NCBI RefSeq assembly: GCF_965232925.1
Contig: NZ_CBDDRA010000001.1
Span: 1 to 64,000, forward strand
Length of the DNA: 64,000 nucleotides
Source: Tumidithrix helvetica
GTDB lineage: Bacteria; Cyanobacteriota; Cyanobacteriia; Pseudanabaenales; Pseudanabaenaceae
Reading direction: 5' to 3'
Positions within the stretch are counted from its first letter, which is position 1. Every line of letters begins with the position of its first letter. Shown here piece by piece: positions 25,408 through 33,961 of this stretch. A program made the translations under genes and the position numbers. The notes under the pieces are model-generated. The model had not been told where the DNA came from. It ran no database searches and worked only from the letters and a program-made list of their open reading frames with translations.

Positions 25408-26565
25408 ATGACATTGACAATTGCCGATCGCTTGTTACATTGGTACGACCAACATCGCCGCCAGCTACCTTGGCGCGATCATCCCGACCCCTATGCGGTC
25501 TGGGTATCAGAGATTATGCTGCAACAAACCCGCGTTGACACAGTAATTCCCTACTACGATCGCTGGTTGGCACAATTCCCCACGATCGCCGATCTGGCTG
25601 CGGCTTCTTTACAGGATGTTTTGAAACTCTGGGAGGGTTTGGGCTATTACAGTCGTGCCAGAAATTTACATCAAGCTGCCAAACAAGTCGTTCGGGATTA
25701 TGGCGGTCAACTTCCCAATAACCTGCAAGACCTGCGGAAATTGTCGGGGATTGGCAGATACACCGCTGGCGCGATCGCTTCCATTTGCTTTGCTTGTGAC
25801 GAACCAACGCTGGATGGCAATATTCGGCGGGTGCTCTCTAGGCTGTTTAATGTGGTGGAACCTTTAGGCTCTTCCCAAGGCGATCGCATCCTTTGGGAAC
25901 TGGCAAGAACGCATCTTCCCTCTGGACGCGCAGGGGACTACAACCAAGCTTGGATGGATTTGGGTGCGACGATCTGCACGCCGCGCCATCCTCAATGCGA
26001 ACTCTGTCCGCTGCGATCGGATTGTCAAGCCTATGGGTTGGGCATTCAAAGCGATCGCCCCGTACCGAAACCCCACAAACAGATTCCTCAGCGATCGGCT
26101 GTGGCAGCGATTATTCTGCAAGAAACTGAATCTGGATCGAAGGTCTTGCTGACTAAGCGACAGGAGAAAGGCTTGCTGGGTGGATTGTGGGAGTTTCCCT
26201 GTTGCTATGTGGATGAGAATTTGACTGGCGATTCCTTACAGGACGCGTCCCGCCGCGAAGGCGCAAACCTGCCAAAGTTCCTACACCAATTTCTCTTGAC
26301 TGAATTTAGTACTGAATTTGGCTCTGAATTCGTGACTGCATTTGCGAAGGAATTTCCTGTGGGAACCTATGTTCCCAATTTGTTTGGAACCTACAAACAT
26401 GCCTACACCCATTTTCGAGTGACGCTTCATGCCTATCTTTTTCCGTTTAGAGAATCATCAGAGAAATTGTGCAAACACCCCTGCTTAGATTGGGTTGCGA
26501 TCGCGGAGTTATCCAACTATCCTATGGGAAAACTCGCTCGCCAGATCTCCAAAAATCTATGCTAA
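25408..26565 (+). CDS. mutY: A/G-specific adenine DNA glycosylase
   Basis: Removes adenine mispaired with 8-oxoguanine. 385 residues. EIMLQQTRVDTVIPYYDRW carries the catalytic Glu; the helix-hairpin-helix LSGIGRYTAGAI and PTLDGNIRRVLSRLF (catalytic Asp) follow. The 4Fe-4S ligands lie in ICTPRHPQCELCPLRSDC. A NUDIX-type 8-oxoG recognition domain fills the C-terminus (KRQEKGLLGGLWEFP). A short Phe/Thr/Glu-rich insertion sits near 300. No operon partner. Confidence 0.93.
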   Translation: MTLTIADRLLHWYDQHRRQLPWRDHPDPYAVWVSEIMLQQTRVDTVIPYYDRWLAQFPTIADLAAASLQDVLKLWEGLGYYSRARNLHQAAKQVVRDYGGQLPNNLQDLRKLSGIGRYTAGAIASICFACDEPTLDGNIRRVLSRLFNVVEPLGSSQGDRILWELARTHLPSGRAGDYNQAWMDLGATICTPRHPQCELCPLRSDCQAYGLGIQSDRPVPKPHKQIPQRSAVAAIILQETESGSKVLLTKRQEKGLLGGLWEFPCCYVDENLTGDSLQDASRREGANLPKFLHQFLLTEFSTEFGSEFVTAFAKEFPVGTYVPNLFGTYKHAYTHFRVTLHAYLFPFRESSEKLCKHPCLDWVAIAELSNYPMGKLARQISKNLC

Positions 26566-26570
26566 CGTGA

Positions 26571-26785
26571 ATTCAGGATAAGGTATTGAGAACGAAACAT
26601 AGGGTGTACAAGCGTTCAGGGCGAGCACGGGGGCATCGCCCCTACCACAATTCGTAGGGGCAGCGCCCCCGTGCCTGCCCTGATTTTCTGGATAAATAGG
26701 ATTTTTTTGGGAGAATTTGGCATTTACGGCATCAATAGCTCAGATAAAGGATTTCAGCTTTTCTTATCTCGAACTGAGGTTATGC
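26571..26785. repeat. MITE-like element, family B copy 2 (~215 bp)
   Basis: The left end ATTCAGGATAAG and right end CTTATCTCGAACT are imperfect inverted repeats of the same kind as at 15977-16156. Inside is a strong hairpin at ~26617-26682, with arms GGGGGCATCGCCCCTAC and GTAGGGGCAGCGCCCCC. The right end (TTTCAGCTTTTCTTATCTCG) matches the other copies over ~30 bases. Confidence 0.6.
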
Positions 26786-26835
26786 TAGTTCAATTCTCAT
26801 GGGATAGAGGTGAGCGACAAATGCCGCGTCGGCAC

Positions 26836-26901
26836 AGATCCCCGACTTTTTGTGGGAATGAAAAAAGTTATCTATGCCTACAAAGAAAAAGTCGGGGATC
26901 T
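26836..26901. repeat. Short inverted-repeat element (66 bp)
   Basis: Perfect 16-base inverted repeats AGATCCCCGACTTTTT (26836-26851) and AAAAAGTCGGGGATCT (26886-26901) around a 34-base AT-rich centre. It lies between the convergent mutY and NACHT-GUN4 genes and could end transcription of both. The arms look like a known type of dispersed cyanobacterial repeat. Confidence 0.7.
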
Positions 26902-26959
26902 CAATTCGCATTGATTATATCGTAGCAAATAGAAGTGTAAAAGCCTTATGGATTATACT

Positions 26960-29329
26960 TCACAAGTCTCGATGCGAGAAAAGAAGTCCAACCTCATAAC
27001 TCTTAAAAAAATACAGCTTAAAAATAAAGGGGAGATGTCCCTTATTATTTATGAAATTATTATCTAAAAATGGCTGAGGATAGTTCACCCATTTACCCTC
27101 GCTTTTCCACGCTATGCGATCGCAAAACTGATCCCAAGCCTTTTCACTTGGATAACTAAAATCTAGCTTACCACCACATTCTACATAAATTTGCTTTTGG
27201 ACGCTAAAGCCATAAAGCCCGTTGCTGTACTGCACCCAAAGGCGATCGATTGCCAATAGCTCATCACAGGGAAACTCCTGCAAGTCCACTGGCTCAAACC
27301 ACTGTCCCTCGTCCTTACCCGCCGCCGTAATCATCAAGCGATAGATTTCTTGGTCTGCTTCGAACCATTGCTTCGTCTTGAGATGTTCTTCTAACTTTTG
27401 ATATCGCGAAGTTTTTACAGGTTCTTTGAGACCCTGTAGTGCTTTCCTTTCCGCAGGTAACAGATTTAATCGTTTATCTGTTTGGCGATAGATTTGATAT
27501 GCTAAATCTGTCTGATTGCGATTAATCGCCTCTTGAATAATTCTAGTTGGATTGACTAGGCTAGCATAAAACAAAATTAGATCTTTCCATGTACTGACGC
27601 CTAAGCATTTAAAAATCAACCTTTCACCCTCTTCCTTTAAGCGTACAATTTCCGCAGCCGCCAAAAACTCTTGAAAACTGAGGTGCGAAAACTGATAGAT
27701 ACTTCCATCTCTTTTTACTAACAGTTCGCTTACCTGTTCCATTTGTGTCAAAAACTCTTCCGAATCCACATCGGGATCGATTTTGGATAAAGACATTTCG
27801 ATCAGTTGTAATAAGCTATTCCGTTGGATTTGTTTAAATCCTTCTTTATCGTTAATATTTTTTGCTACCCGAACCATCATCCTCAAAGCCAAATTTTGCA
27901 ATACTCCCTGACGTTGGCTGATGGAATTTAGCAGTAAAGTAACTCCCTTTGCTTTTGGTCGCCGTCCCAATTGCATCTCGCAAATATCCTGATATAACTC
28001 CACTCTGCGCTGGGGCAACTCTGCTCCCTGCTTATCCCGATGAAAACGCGCCATCATGTTTAGCAACAGCACATTACCCGCAATATCATTGAGTTCTGGA
28101 CGTGCTTCAATTTGTGCTAACAAAGAAGCTGCTCTTTCTTTCGCTTTTTGTCCCACATCTGGCGTATTGCGTTCCGCTCTTGCATGACGTTCTTGGCATA
28201 GATACCACTGTTCCACAAATTCTTTGCGCTGTTCTCGATTAAAATCCTGAATCCAAAAACTAGCTGAAGGTTTCCTCGCTACATCATCCTCTTTGTAGGC
28301 GGTTGGGCGCGAAGTCAATATAAAAACAGACTTGCGATATTGCTGCATTTCCCAACTCAGCCACTCACTTACCTTTGTTCTCTCAGAGGGTGGTACTTCA
28401 TCAAATCCATCAAACAGCACCAACGCATCACCTTGATTGAGCAAATTTAGCGCCCAGTTGGGTGGAGCCTCCAACCCCTTAGCCTGTGACAATTTTGGTA
28501 ATCTTTTGAAATGATAGGAAGTTAATAATTCTGGCAAATTTGGCGGATTTTCTTTGATGATTTCTTTTCGACAATCTGCTAAATACAACAAAAATGGAAT
28601 GAATTTTGGCGCTCGATATTTGCCATATCCTCGAACGCTGTAAGTATAGGCTAGATGCTTTAACAGTGTTGATTTGCCATAGCCACCCCAAGCCCGAATC
28701 ACAATTTGACGATAGTTATCTTTTTGTTTGACAAGCCGCAGCAAATCCCAGATCTGCATCACTGGGTACTCTTCACCACGTTGCCGAAATTCGTAACCTG
28801 CTTCCATCGAATCTGTCGAAAGTTGTAACGGTACAAACACTTCTTGCAATAATGGATTGCTCTGAGGCAGATCTTCTTCTTCCTTTAGCCCAACGGCATA
28901 ATCTTCGTGACAGTCCCAACGCTGACATTGCAGATACTTTGCCTCAAAACCTGAAAACTGCCATTTACTCCACTCGCTCCAAGCTTGAGTAAAAGACTGA
29001 TTCCAGCGATCCATATTCGCTACAAAGCCTTCAGCATCCTTCTTGCCACGCTCAGCATAAATTTCACTCAATCGCTCGATAAAATTTTTGCTGTACGTTG
29101 CCCAAACCCCTGAGATTGCCGTTACAGGAAATAGCGCCAAAGCCGTAGCCCATTCTTGCTTGAGCAAAAACGAGCCAAAAGCAAAACTTGTTCCCCCTAA
29201 AGGTGACCATCGCGCAATTGCCTGAAGCGATCGCTGCACAAATTTCTTCTCGGTACTAGGCGCACTACTGGTAGTACTTTGCTTGTCGGACTTAGATTTT
29301 GCTTCTTTCGATTCTGGCTCTTGAGTCAT
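26960..29329 (-). CDS. Membrane-anchored NACHT-GUN4 STAND protein
   Basis: 789 residues. A polar N-terminus (1-35) is followed by hydrophobic segments at ~44-80 (SPLGGTSFAFGSFLL; WATALALFPVTAISGVWATY). A charged ~130-residue region leads to NACHT (~215-390) with P-loop AWGGYGKSTLLKHLAY and Walker B DALVLFDGFDEVP. A helical region includes FSHLSFQEFLAA, typical of NACHT winged-helix ends. The C-terminal GUN4 domain is ~650-789 (WFEADQEIYRLMITAAGKDE, FPCDELLAIDRLWVQYS, YGFSVQKQIYVE). GUN4 binds porphyrins in chlorophyll synthesis; in such fusions it is presumably a sensor or effector. Defence or stress signalling is inferred from the STAND class. Confidence 0.85.
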   Translation of the reverse strand: MTQEPESKEAKSKSDKQSTTSSAPSTEKKFVQRSLQAIARWSPLGGTSFAFGSFLLKQEWATALALFPVTAISGVWATYSKNFIERLSEIYAERGKKDAEGFVANMDRWNQSFTQAWSEWSKWQFSGFEAKYLQCQRWDCHEDYAVGLKEEEDLPQSNPLLQEVFVPLQLSTDSMEAGYEFRQRGEEYPVMQIWDLLRLVKQKDNYRQIVIRAWGGYGKSTLLKHLAYTYSVRGYGKYRAPKFIPFLLYLADCRKEIIKENPPNLPELLTSYHFKRLPKLSQAKGLEAPPNWALNLLNQGDALVLFDGFDEVPPSERTKVSEWLSWEMQQYRKSVFILTSRPTAYKEDDVARKPSASFWIQDFNREQRKEFVEQWYLCQERHARAERNTPDVGQKAKERAASLLAQIEARPELNDIAGNVLLLNMMARFHRDKQGAELPQRRVELYQDICEMQLGRRPKAKGVTLLLNSISQRQGVLQNLALRMMVRVAKNINDKEGFKQIQRNSLLQLIEMSLSKIDPDVDSEEFLTQMEQVSELLVKRDGSIYQFSHLSFQEFLAAAEIVRLKEEGERLIFKCLGVSTWKDLILFYASLVNPTRIIQEAINRNQTDLAYQIYRQTDKRLNLLPAERKALQGLKEPVKTSRYQKLEEHLKTKQWFEADQEIYRLMITAAGKDEGQWFEPVDLQEFPCDELLAIDRLWVQYSNGLYGFSVQKQIYVECGGKLDFSYPSEKAWDQFCDRIAWKSEGKWVNYPQPFLDNNFINNKGHLPFIFKLYFFKSYEVGLLFSHRDL

Positions 29330-29447
29330 GGCGAGTTATAGCGCATTTCAGGCATTATAAGCCCATAAACGAAATTGTTGTGAGAGAAATTGCTAGTGCT
29401 CTCTAAAAAGTTATACTTTCAGAAAGAGGATTTGAGGAAAGATTGGC

Positions 29448-29543
29448 ATGACTCTTAAAGAACTAATCTATGCAGAAATTAGCAAGATAAAAGAAGACGA
29501 TCTAAGCGAGCTATATGAATTTGTGAAACGGTTGAGAAAATAG
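29448..29543 (+). CDS. 31-residue peptide resembling an antitoxin N-terminus
   Basis: MTLKELIYAEISKIKEDDLS continues to VKRLRK and stops. A good Shine-Dalgarno GAGGAAAG precedes. The start resembles DUF2281-type antitoxins, which are longer, so this is either a truncated antitoxin or a short leader gene. It ends 29 bases before the next antitoxin start. Confidence 0.4.
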   Translation: MTLKELIYAEISKIKEDDLSELYEFVKRLRK

Positions 29544-29572
29544 CCTAGTATCTCGTCAGAGAGGGAAATTAT

Positions 29573-29797
29573 ATGACTTTACAAGATCTCTTATCCGAAG
29601 CTAAAAATCTGGATCTTCAGGAGCAAATTCAACTAGCTACACAGCTATTGCAATGGGTAGAAAGAAAGGTTAAAAAAGAACCTCAAGTTACACCACTCAA
29701 AAAGCTGCGATCGCCCGGACTCGGTCTAGGCTCTTGCCTATTCACCGATGACTTTGACGATCCGCTACCCGATGAATTTTGGCTTGGCGAAGCATGA
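29573..29797 (+). CDS. Antitoxin of a PIN-type toxin-antitoxin pair
   Basis: 74 residues: a helical N-terminal half (MTLQDLLSEAKNLDLQEQIQ) and an acidic tail (LFTDDFDDPLPDEFWLGE). The acidic DDFDDPLPDEFW ending is typical of cyanobacterial VapB-like antitoxins that shield a PIN RNase. Its stop overlaps the toxin start (ATGA), giving translational coupling. Confidence 0.75.
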   Translation: MTLQDLLSEAKNLDLQEQIQLATQLLQWVERKVKKEPQVTPLKKLRSPGLGLGSCLFTDDFDDPLPDEFWLGEA

Positions 29798-30180
29798 AAT
29801 TACTATTGGATACCCACACCTTTATGTGGTGGCATAGCGAACCAGAAAAGATTCCTAGTGATACGCTGATATTACTCCAAGATCCCAGCTACGAACTGTT
29901 CGTCAGTGTAGTCAGCCTATGGGAAATGCAAATCAAAATTCAGTTAGGAAAACTAACCCTCAGAGATGACTTAGAACTTATGCTCAGGATTCAACAGGAG
30001 CAGAATAATATCGTTCTAGTATCTGTAACATTTCCCCATATTCTGGAATTAAGAAATTTACCGTTTCATCATAAAGATCCATTCGATCGACTTCTGATCG
30101 CTCAATCTAAAGTTGAAAATGCAGCATTAATTAGTCGAGACCCAGTTTTTCAAAACTATGATTGTCATGTAATTTGGTAA
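29794..30180 (+). CDS. VapC-like PIN-domain toxin (RNase)
   Basis: 128 residues from ATG 29794, which overlaps the antitoxin stop. The acidic active-site residues are in place: Asp in MKLLLDTHTFMWW, Glu in SVVSLWEMQIK, Asp in HHKDPFDRLLIAQS, and the late Asp in ISRDPVFQNYD. PIN toxins cleave RNA, often tRNA or rRNA, when the antitoxin is lost. The start in the longer frame at 29779 is not needed. Confidence 0.85.
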   Translation: MKLLLDTHTFMWWHSEPEKIPSDTLILLQDPSYELFVSVVSLWEMQIKIQLGKLTLRDDLELMLRIQQEQNNIVLVSVTFPHILELRNLPFHHKDPFDRLLIAQSKVENAALISRDPVFQNYDCHVIW

Positions 30181-30332
30181 TTGCTTTGGAGAAGCGCGAT
30201 CGCTGGGCGATCCGCTTGCTCTTGAGCTTTTGGTAAACAGTTTTGTAGATCGCGCCTTAAATGGCATATGTTATGCTTTAGTTTCTACGCAATTCGCTTC
30301 TAAAACACCTAAAAGCTTGGGCAGGAATAGCT

Positions 30333-30648
30333 ATGGCGATCGCGAACTCTCTATCCCATTTGACCATTCTCGAAAATGGCGATCGCTTAGATCGAGATGA
30401 ATTTGAACGTCGGTATGCCGCATCAAACATCAAAAAAGCCGAACTCATTGAAGGAGCGGACATTAGATCAACAAATCGATTGGTTTGTTTTAGAAAATGG
30501 CGAATATCAGAACTTAGAACCCGATGTCAATGGAATGCTCTGTAGTCGAGAATTTACAGGGTTATGGCTCAATGTAAATGCACTGTTGAGTCATGATATG
30601 GCAGCAGTTCTTAAGACATTGCAAACTGGTCAGAAAATCATCCCATGA
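30333..30648 (+). pseudogene. Uma2-family nuclease, internally deleted and frameshifted
   Basis: The first frame begins MAIANSLSHLTILENGDRLD and runs to AELIEG, the N-terminal signature of Uma2 (DUF820) restriction-like nucleases. The reading then shifts to a second frame that gives the family's C-terminal end (DWFVLENGEYQNLEPDVNGM, then FTGLWLNVNALLSHDMAAVL). About 100 central residues, including the PD-(D/E)xK core, are missing. It is a dead remnant. Confidence 0.75.
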
Positions 30649-30839
30649 GGTTTTTACCCATCGATCGTGGTTTTGCTCAAGTGTGTTTTGGAAAGAGTTC
30701 TCTGAGATTTTTCGATCTAGAGTCACACTCATCAGCTCTACCTCGAAAAGCTTCTACAATTTATACCGTTTTAAAAAGTCGCAAATTCGGTTAATCTACG
30801 GAGATTGTCGCACGATCTTATCCTATTTTTTTACGAGAG
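30649..30839. other. Intergenic region before the GH94 gene
   Basis: About 190 bases with no recognised gene. It presumably holds the promoter of the phosphorylase gene. Reading frames across it are shadows. Confidence 0.4.
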
Positions 30840-33275
30840 ATGACCACCACCGATCGCATTACCAATCAATACGGCTACTACACCGAGGACTATCGCGAGT
30901 TTGTAATCACAAATCCTAGAACCCCTCGCCCTTGGTTTAACTATATGTGGAACGGGCACTATACGGGGTTGGTTTCGCATACAGGAGGTGGATTCAGCTT
31001 CTTAGATTCGCCGCGTGACAATCGCATTAATCGTATGCGCTATAACAGCCTGCCTTGGGATCGCCCCGGTCGCTATGCGATCGTTAAGGATGTTTCTACG
31101 GGAAATTACTGGTCGCTGAGTTGGGCTCCCACCATCGATCTCAACTATGACAAGTACGAATGCCATCACGGACAAGGCTATACGACGATTATTACCGAGA
31201 TCTATGGAATCAGGGGTGAAATCACCTACTTCGTACCGACAGATGCGAATGCCGAGATTTGGCGAATTACACTTACAGACTTGAGTGGAAGCGATCGCAA
31301 CTTAGAGATTTACACCTTCACAGAACTGTTGATGGGAAATGCGTTGAACGACCTGATCAATCAACCCAACGACAAGCATTTCACAGATATTCATTTCGAT
31401 GCCAACCTGCAAGCCTTGGTAGCAACGCGGCGTTACTGGGTGCTAAATAAAGGTGTATCTGTAAAACAGCCCAATATTGATTGGAAATATCAGATCTATT
31501 TTACGCAAACCCTCCCCATTACAGGGTTTGACAGCAGCTTGGATACCTTCATCGGACGTTGGCGATCGGAAGCAAATCCTGAAGCGATCGCCACAGGGGT
31601 CATGCAGAATACGGAGATTAACGCAGGCGATCCGATCGCCGCTTTGCAGTCAAAATTAGAACTTCCAGCCAATGGAACCAGTAACTTTGCTGTCATTTTG
31701 GCAATTTCGCCTAAAGGCGATCCTAGCCCTCTGCAAAAAGAAGGACAAAATCTGGCGGATTTGGAGCAGATCGATCGCCAATTTGCACAGCTCAAACAGA
31801 AGTGGGATCGGCATTTATCCGCAGTGCAGGTCAGTACGCCCGATCGCAACTTCGATCTGATGTTGAATGTATGGAATCAGTATCAAGCCGCCGTTACCTT
31901 TGATATGGCAAGGAATGCGGGTTACTATCACGGTGGTCTGCTATTTGGTACGGGTTTAAGGGATCAGTTCCAAGATATTCTCGGCGTGGTCATGGTCGAT
32001 CCCGAACGCGTGCGCAGTCGGTTGCTCAACGCCCTGCGCTTTCAATTTCAAAATGGTTCGACCCTGCATAATTTCTTTAAGCTCACGAATACAGGCGAAC
32101 GCACCAACCATTCCGACACCCCCCTATGGATTCCCTTTGGGATTGTGGAATATTTGAACGAGACGGCAGATTTCTCAATCTTAGATGAAGTGGTTGCCTA
32201 TCATGATGATTCTGAAGGTGATGCTGGCGGAACAGTCTACGAACATACCATTCGTGCTTTGGATTACGCGATTGCAAATTTAGGCGAACATGGGATGCCC
32301 AAGATCATGACGGGTGATTGGAATGACACGCTCGATTATGTGGGCCCGCAGGGAAAAGGAGAAACAACTTGGGGGGCTTTCTTTTTAGGCTATGCGCTCA
32401 AGAAAACTTTCCCACTTTTGGAACTGCGTGGCGATCGCGAGACCCGTTTGCGCTTCCAAACAGTGTACGAGCAGATCGGTCAGAGCGTAAATGATATCTG
32501 TTGGGATGGCGAATGGTACTTACGGGCATTTCGAGACAATGGCGAACCGATTGGAATCTCGGCGCATACCCAAGGCAAAATCTTTCTCAACGCGCAATCA
32601 TGGTCTGTGATCTCGGGTCTAGCTCCTAAGGAAAGAGGCGATCGCGCCCTTGCCTCCTGTCAAAAATATCTCGCCAAACCCTATGGAATGCAGATTGTCT
32701 TTCCTTCCTATACGGAAGTTGAGGATAATGTCGGCTTGATCAGTCGCTGTGTCCCCGGCAAAAAAGAGAATGGAGCCATATTTAATCACGCTTCCTCTTG
32801 GTTCGTACTCGCTTCTTTACTGAATGGGGATGTCGATTTTGGCTTTGAGATTTATCAGCGCATGATGCCGTTAAATTCCTCAAAAGATCTGGATCGCTAT
32901 GAAGTCGAACCCTACGTTTATGCCGAGTATGTCACCAGCCCAGATCATCCCACCCAAGGGCAAGCGAGCCACTCATGGCTGACTGGCACGGCGGTATGGA
33001 TGCTGCGCATCGGTATCGACTTCATCATCGGCTTCCAACCTACGTTGACTGGCATGGCGATCGATCCTCATATCCCCTCTGGTTGGCAAGAGTTTCGCGC
33101 CCAACGCAAGTTTCGCGGCAAGACCCTGCATCTACATGTCAAAAATCCCCTCGGCAAAAACTCAGGGGTTAGCTCGATGCAAGTCAATGGCGTGGAAGTC
33201 AAAGGCAATTTCCTCGATCTCAGTTTGTATCCAGAAACTGAGTTGAATATAGCGATCGCACAACTAGAAAAATGA
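30840..33275 (+). CDS. GH94 glycoside phosphorylase (cellobiose/chitobiose phosphorylase-like)
   Basis: 811 residues, the full GH94 architecture: an N-terminal beta-sandwich (~1-290; RPWFNYMWNGHYTGLVSHTG, WDRPGRYAIVKD), a helical linker, an (alpha/alpha)6 barrel (~340-730) and a C-terminal sheet. The general acid Asp is in MTGDWNDTLDYVG near 491; phosphate/substrate loops include GTGLRDQFQDILG. GH94 enzymes reversibly cleave beta-linked disaccharides with phosphate, in the cytosol; the substrate cannot be told from sequence. A 4-base overlap with the next small frame suggests coupling. Confidence 0.88.
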   Translation: MTTTDRITNQYGYYTEDYREFVITNPRTPRPWFNYMWNGHYTGLVSHTGGGFSFLDSPRDNRINRMRYNSLPWDRPGRYAIVKDVSTGNYWSLSWAPTIDLNYDKYECHHGQGYTTIITEIYGIRGEITYFVPTDANAEIWRITLTDLSGSDRNLEIYTFTELLMGNALNDLINQPNDKHFTDIHFDANLQALVATRRYWVLNKGVSVKQPNIDWKYQIYFTQTLPITGFDSSLDTFIGRWRSEANPEAIATGVMQNTEINAGDPIAALQSKLELPANGTSNFAVILAISPKGDPSPLQKEGQNLADLEQIDRQFAQLKQKWDRHLSAVQVSTPDRNFDLMLNVWNQYQAAVTFDMARNAGYYHGGLLFGTGLRDQFQDILGVVMVDPERVRSRLLNALRFQFQNGSTLHNFFKLTNTGERTNHSDTPLWIPFGIVEYLNETADFSILDEVVAYHDDSEGDAGGTVYEHTIRALDYAIANLGEHGMPKIMTGDWNDTLDYVGPQGKGETTWGAFFLGYALKKTFPLLELRGDRETRLRFQTVYEQIGQSVNDICWDGEWYLRAFRDNGEPIGISAHTQGKIFLNAQSWSVISGLAPKERGDRALASCQKYLAKPYGMQIVFPSYTEVEDNVGLISRCVPGKKENGAIFNHASSWFVLASLLNGDVDFGFEIYQRMMPLNSSKDLDRYEVEPYVYAEYVTSPDHPTQGQASHSWLTGTAVWMLRIGIDFIIGFQPTLTGMAIDPHIPSGWQEFRAQRKFRGKTLHLHVKNPLGKNSGVSSMQVNGVEVKGNFLDLSLYPETELNIAIAQLEK

Positions 33276-33514
33276 TAAACGATCCTCTTGAAATAATTTA
33301 TGATTTTGTTCACGAAGGTGGACTCCTTACAAAAGTCGAGTATCTATTCGATGATTACTTCGACTTTGCGCCAGTACCTCTAATACTTCATACGGAGCAT
33401 AGACTTCTTGTCGTTTAGATCGAGAATTTCAGGTTTTCTTATCCCGAACTGATGATACAGGAGGTACCAAATCCCAAATCTGTCGCAGCGTTGATTGAGT
33501 TGTTTAGATATTGA
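33272..33514 (+). pseudogene. Small gene broken by an in-frame TAG next to a repeat end
   Basis: ATG 33272 overlaps the GH94 stop. The frame gives 48 residues (MINDPLEIIYDFVHEGGLLT to HRLLVV), then TAG at 33416, and continues open in the same frame through IENFRFSYPELMIQEVPNPK to TGA 33512. The segment 33427-33451 is the conserved end of the family B repeat, so the middle of the gene has probably been replaced by element sequence. Family not recognised with confidence. Confidence 0.5.
33427..33451. repeat. Family B repeat, solitary right end
   Basis: TTTCAGGTTTTCTTATCCCG followed by AACTG is the same sequence, with one or two changes, as the right ends at 16134 and 26750. No left end is visible nearby, so this is a remnant. 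Confidence 0.6.
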
Positions 33515-33523
33515 GAAGTCGTT

Positions 33524-33805
33524 ATGCAGTATGTGTTGATTATTCATGAAGTCGAGAATTATGCAGCTTGGAAGAAAATCTTTGATGCGGCTTCAGGTAT
33601 CAGAAAGCAGGCTGGCGAACGTTCTTATCAAGTTTTGAAATATGAGAACGAACCCAATAAAATTGTCCATTTCTCGGAATGGACATCCATTGCGGCAGCA
33701 AAGGCATTTTTTGAGTCGCCCGAACTGATTAAAATCAGAGCAGAGGCAGGAGTGAAGGCTCCTGAGTTTATCTATCTAGAGCAGCTTGAGTCGGGTGTGT
33801 TGTGA
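33524..33805 (+). CDS. ABM-like dimeric alpha/beta-barrel protein
   Basis: 93 residues. The pattern (MQYVLIIHEVENYAAWKKIF, later VHFSEWTSIAAAKAFFES, then EFIYLEQL) is typical of small dimeric ferredoxin-like barrels related to the antibiotic-biosynthesis-monooxygenase superfamily. Enzymatic role unknown. It starts 10 bases after the broken small gene. Confidence 0.65.
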   Translation: MQYVLIIHEVENYAAWKKIFDAASGIRKQAGERSYQVLKYENEPNKIVHFSEWTSIAAAKAFFESPELIKIRAEAGVKAPEFIYLEQLESGVL

Positions 33806-33961
33806 AATCTTGCATCTCAAATTTGAGTGGTGCTTTGTGCTTTGGGGCTACAGACCCACACCTGTCGCTATCTAAAACTTAGGCGAAAATAGCGTGCTAT
33901 TGAAAGTGCAGGCGTGGTAGATTTTGAGATGTGTGACACATTGCCCTAGGAGGCTTGTACG

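Noticed and set aside
26671..26925. An 84-codon plus-strand frame after mutY
   Set aside because: It runs through two inverted-repeat elements and has no protein family features.
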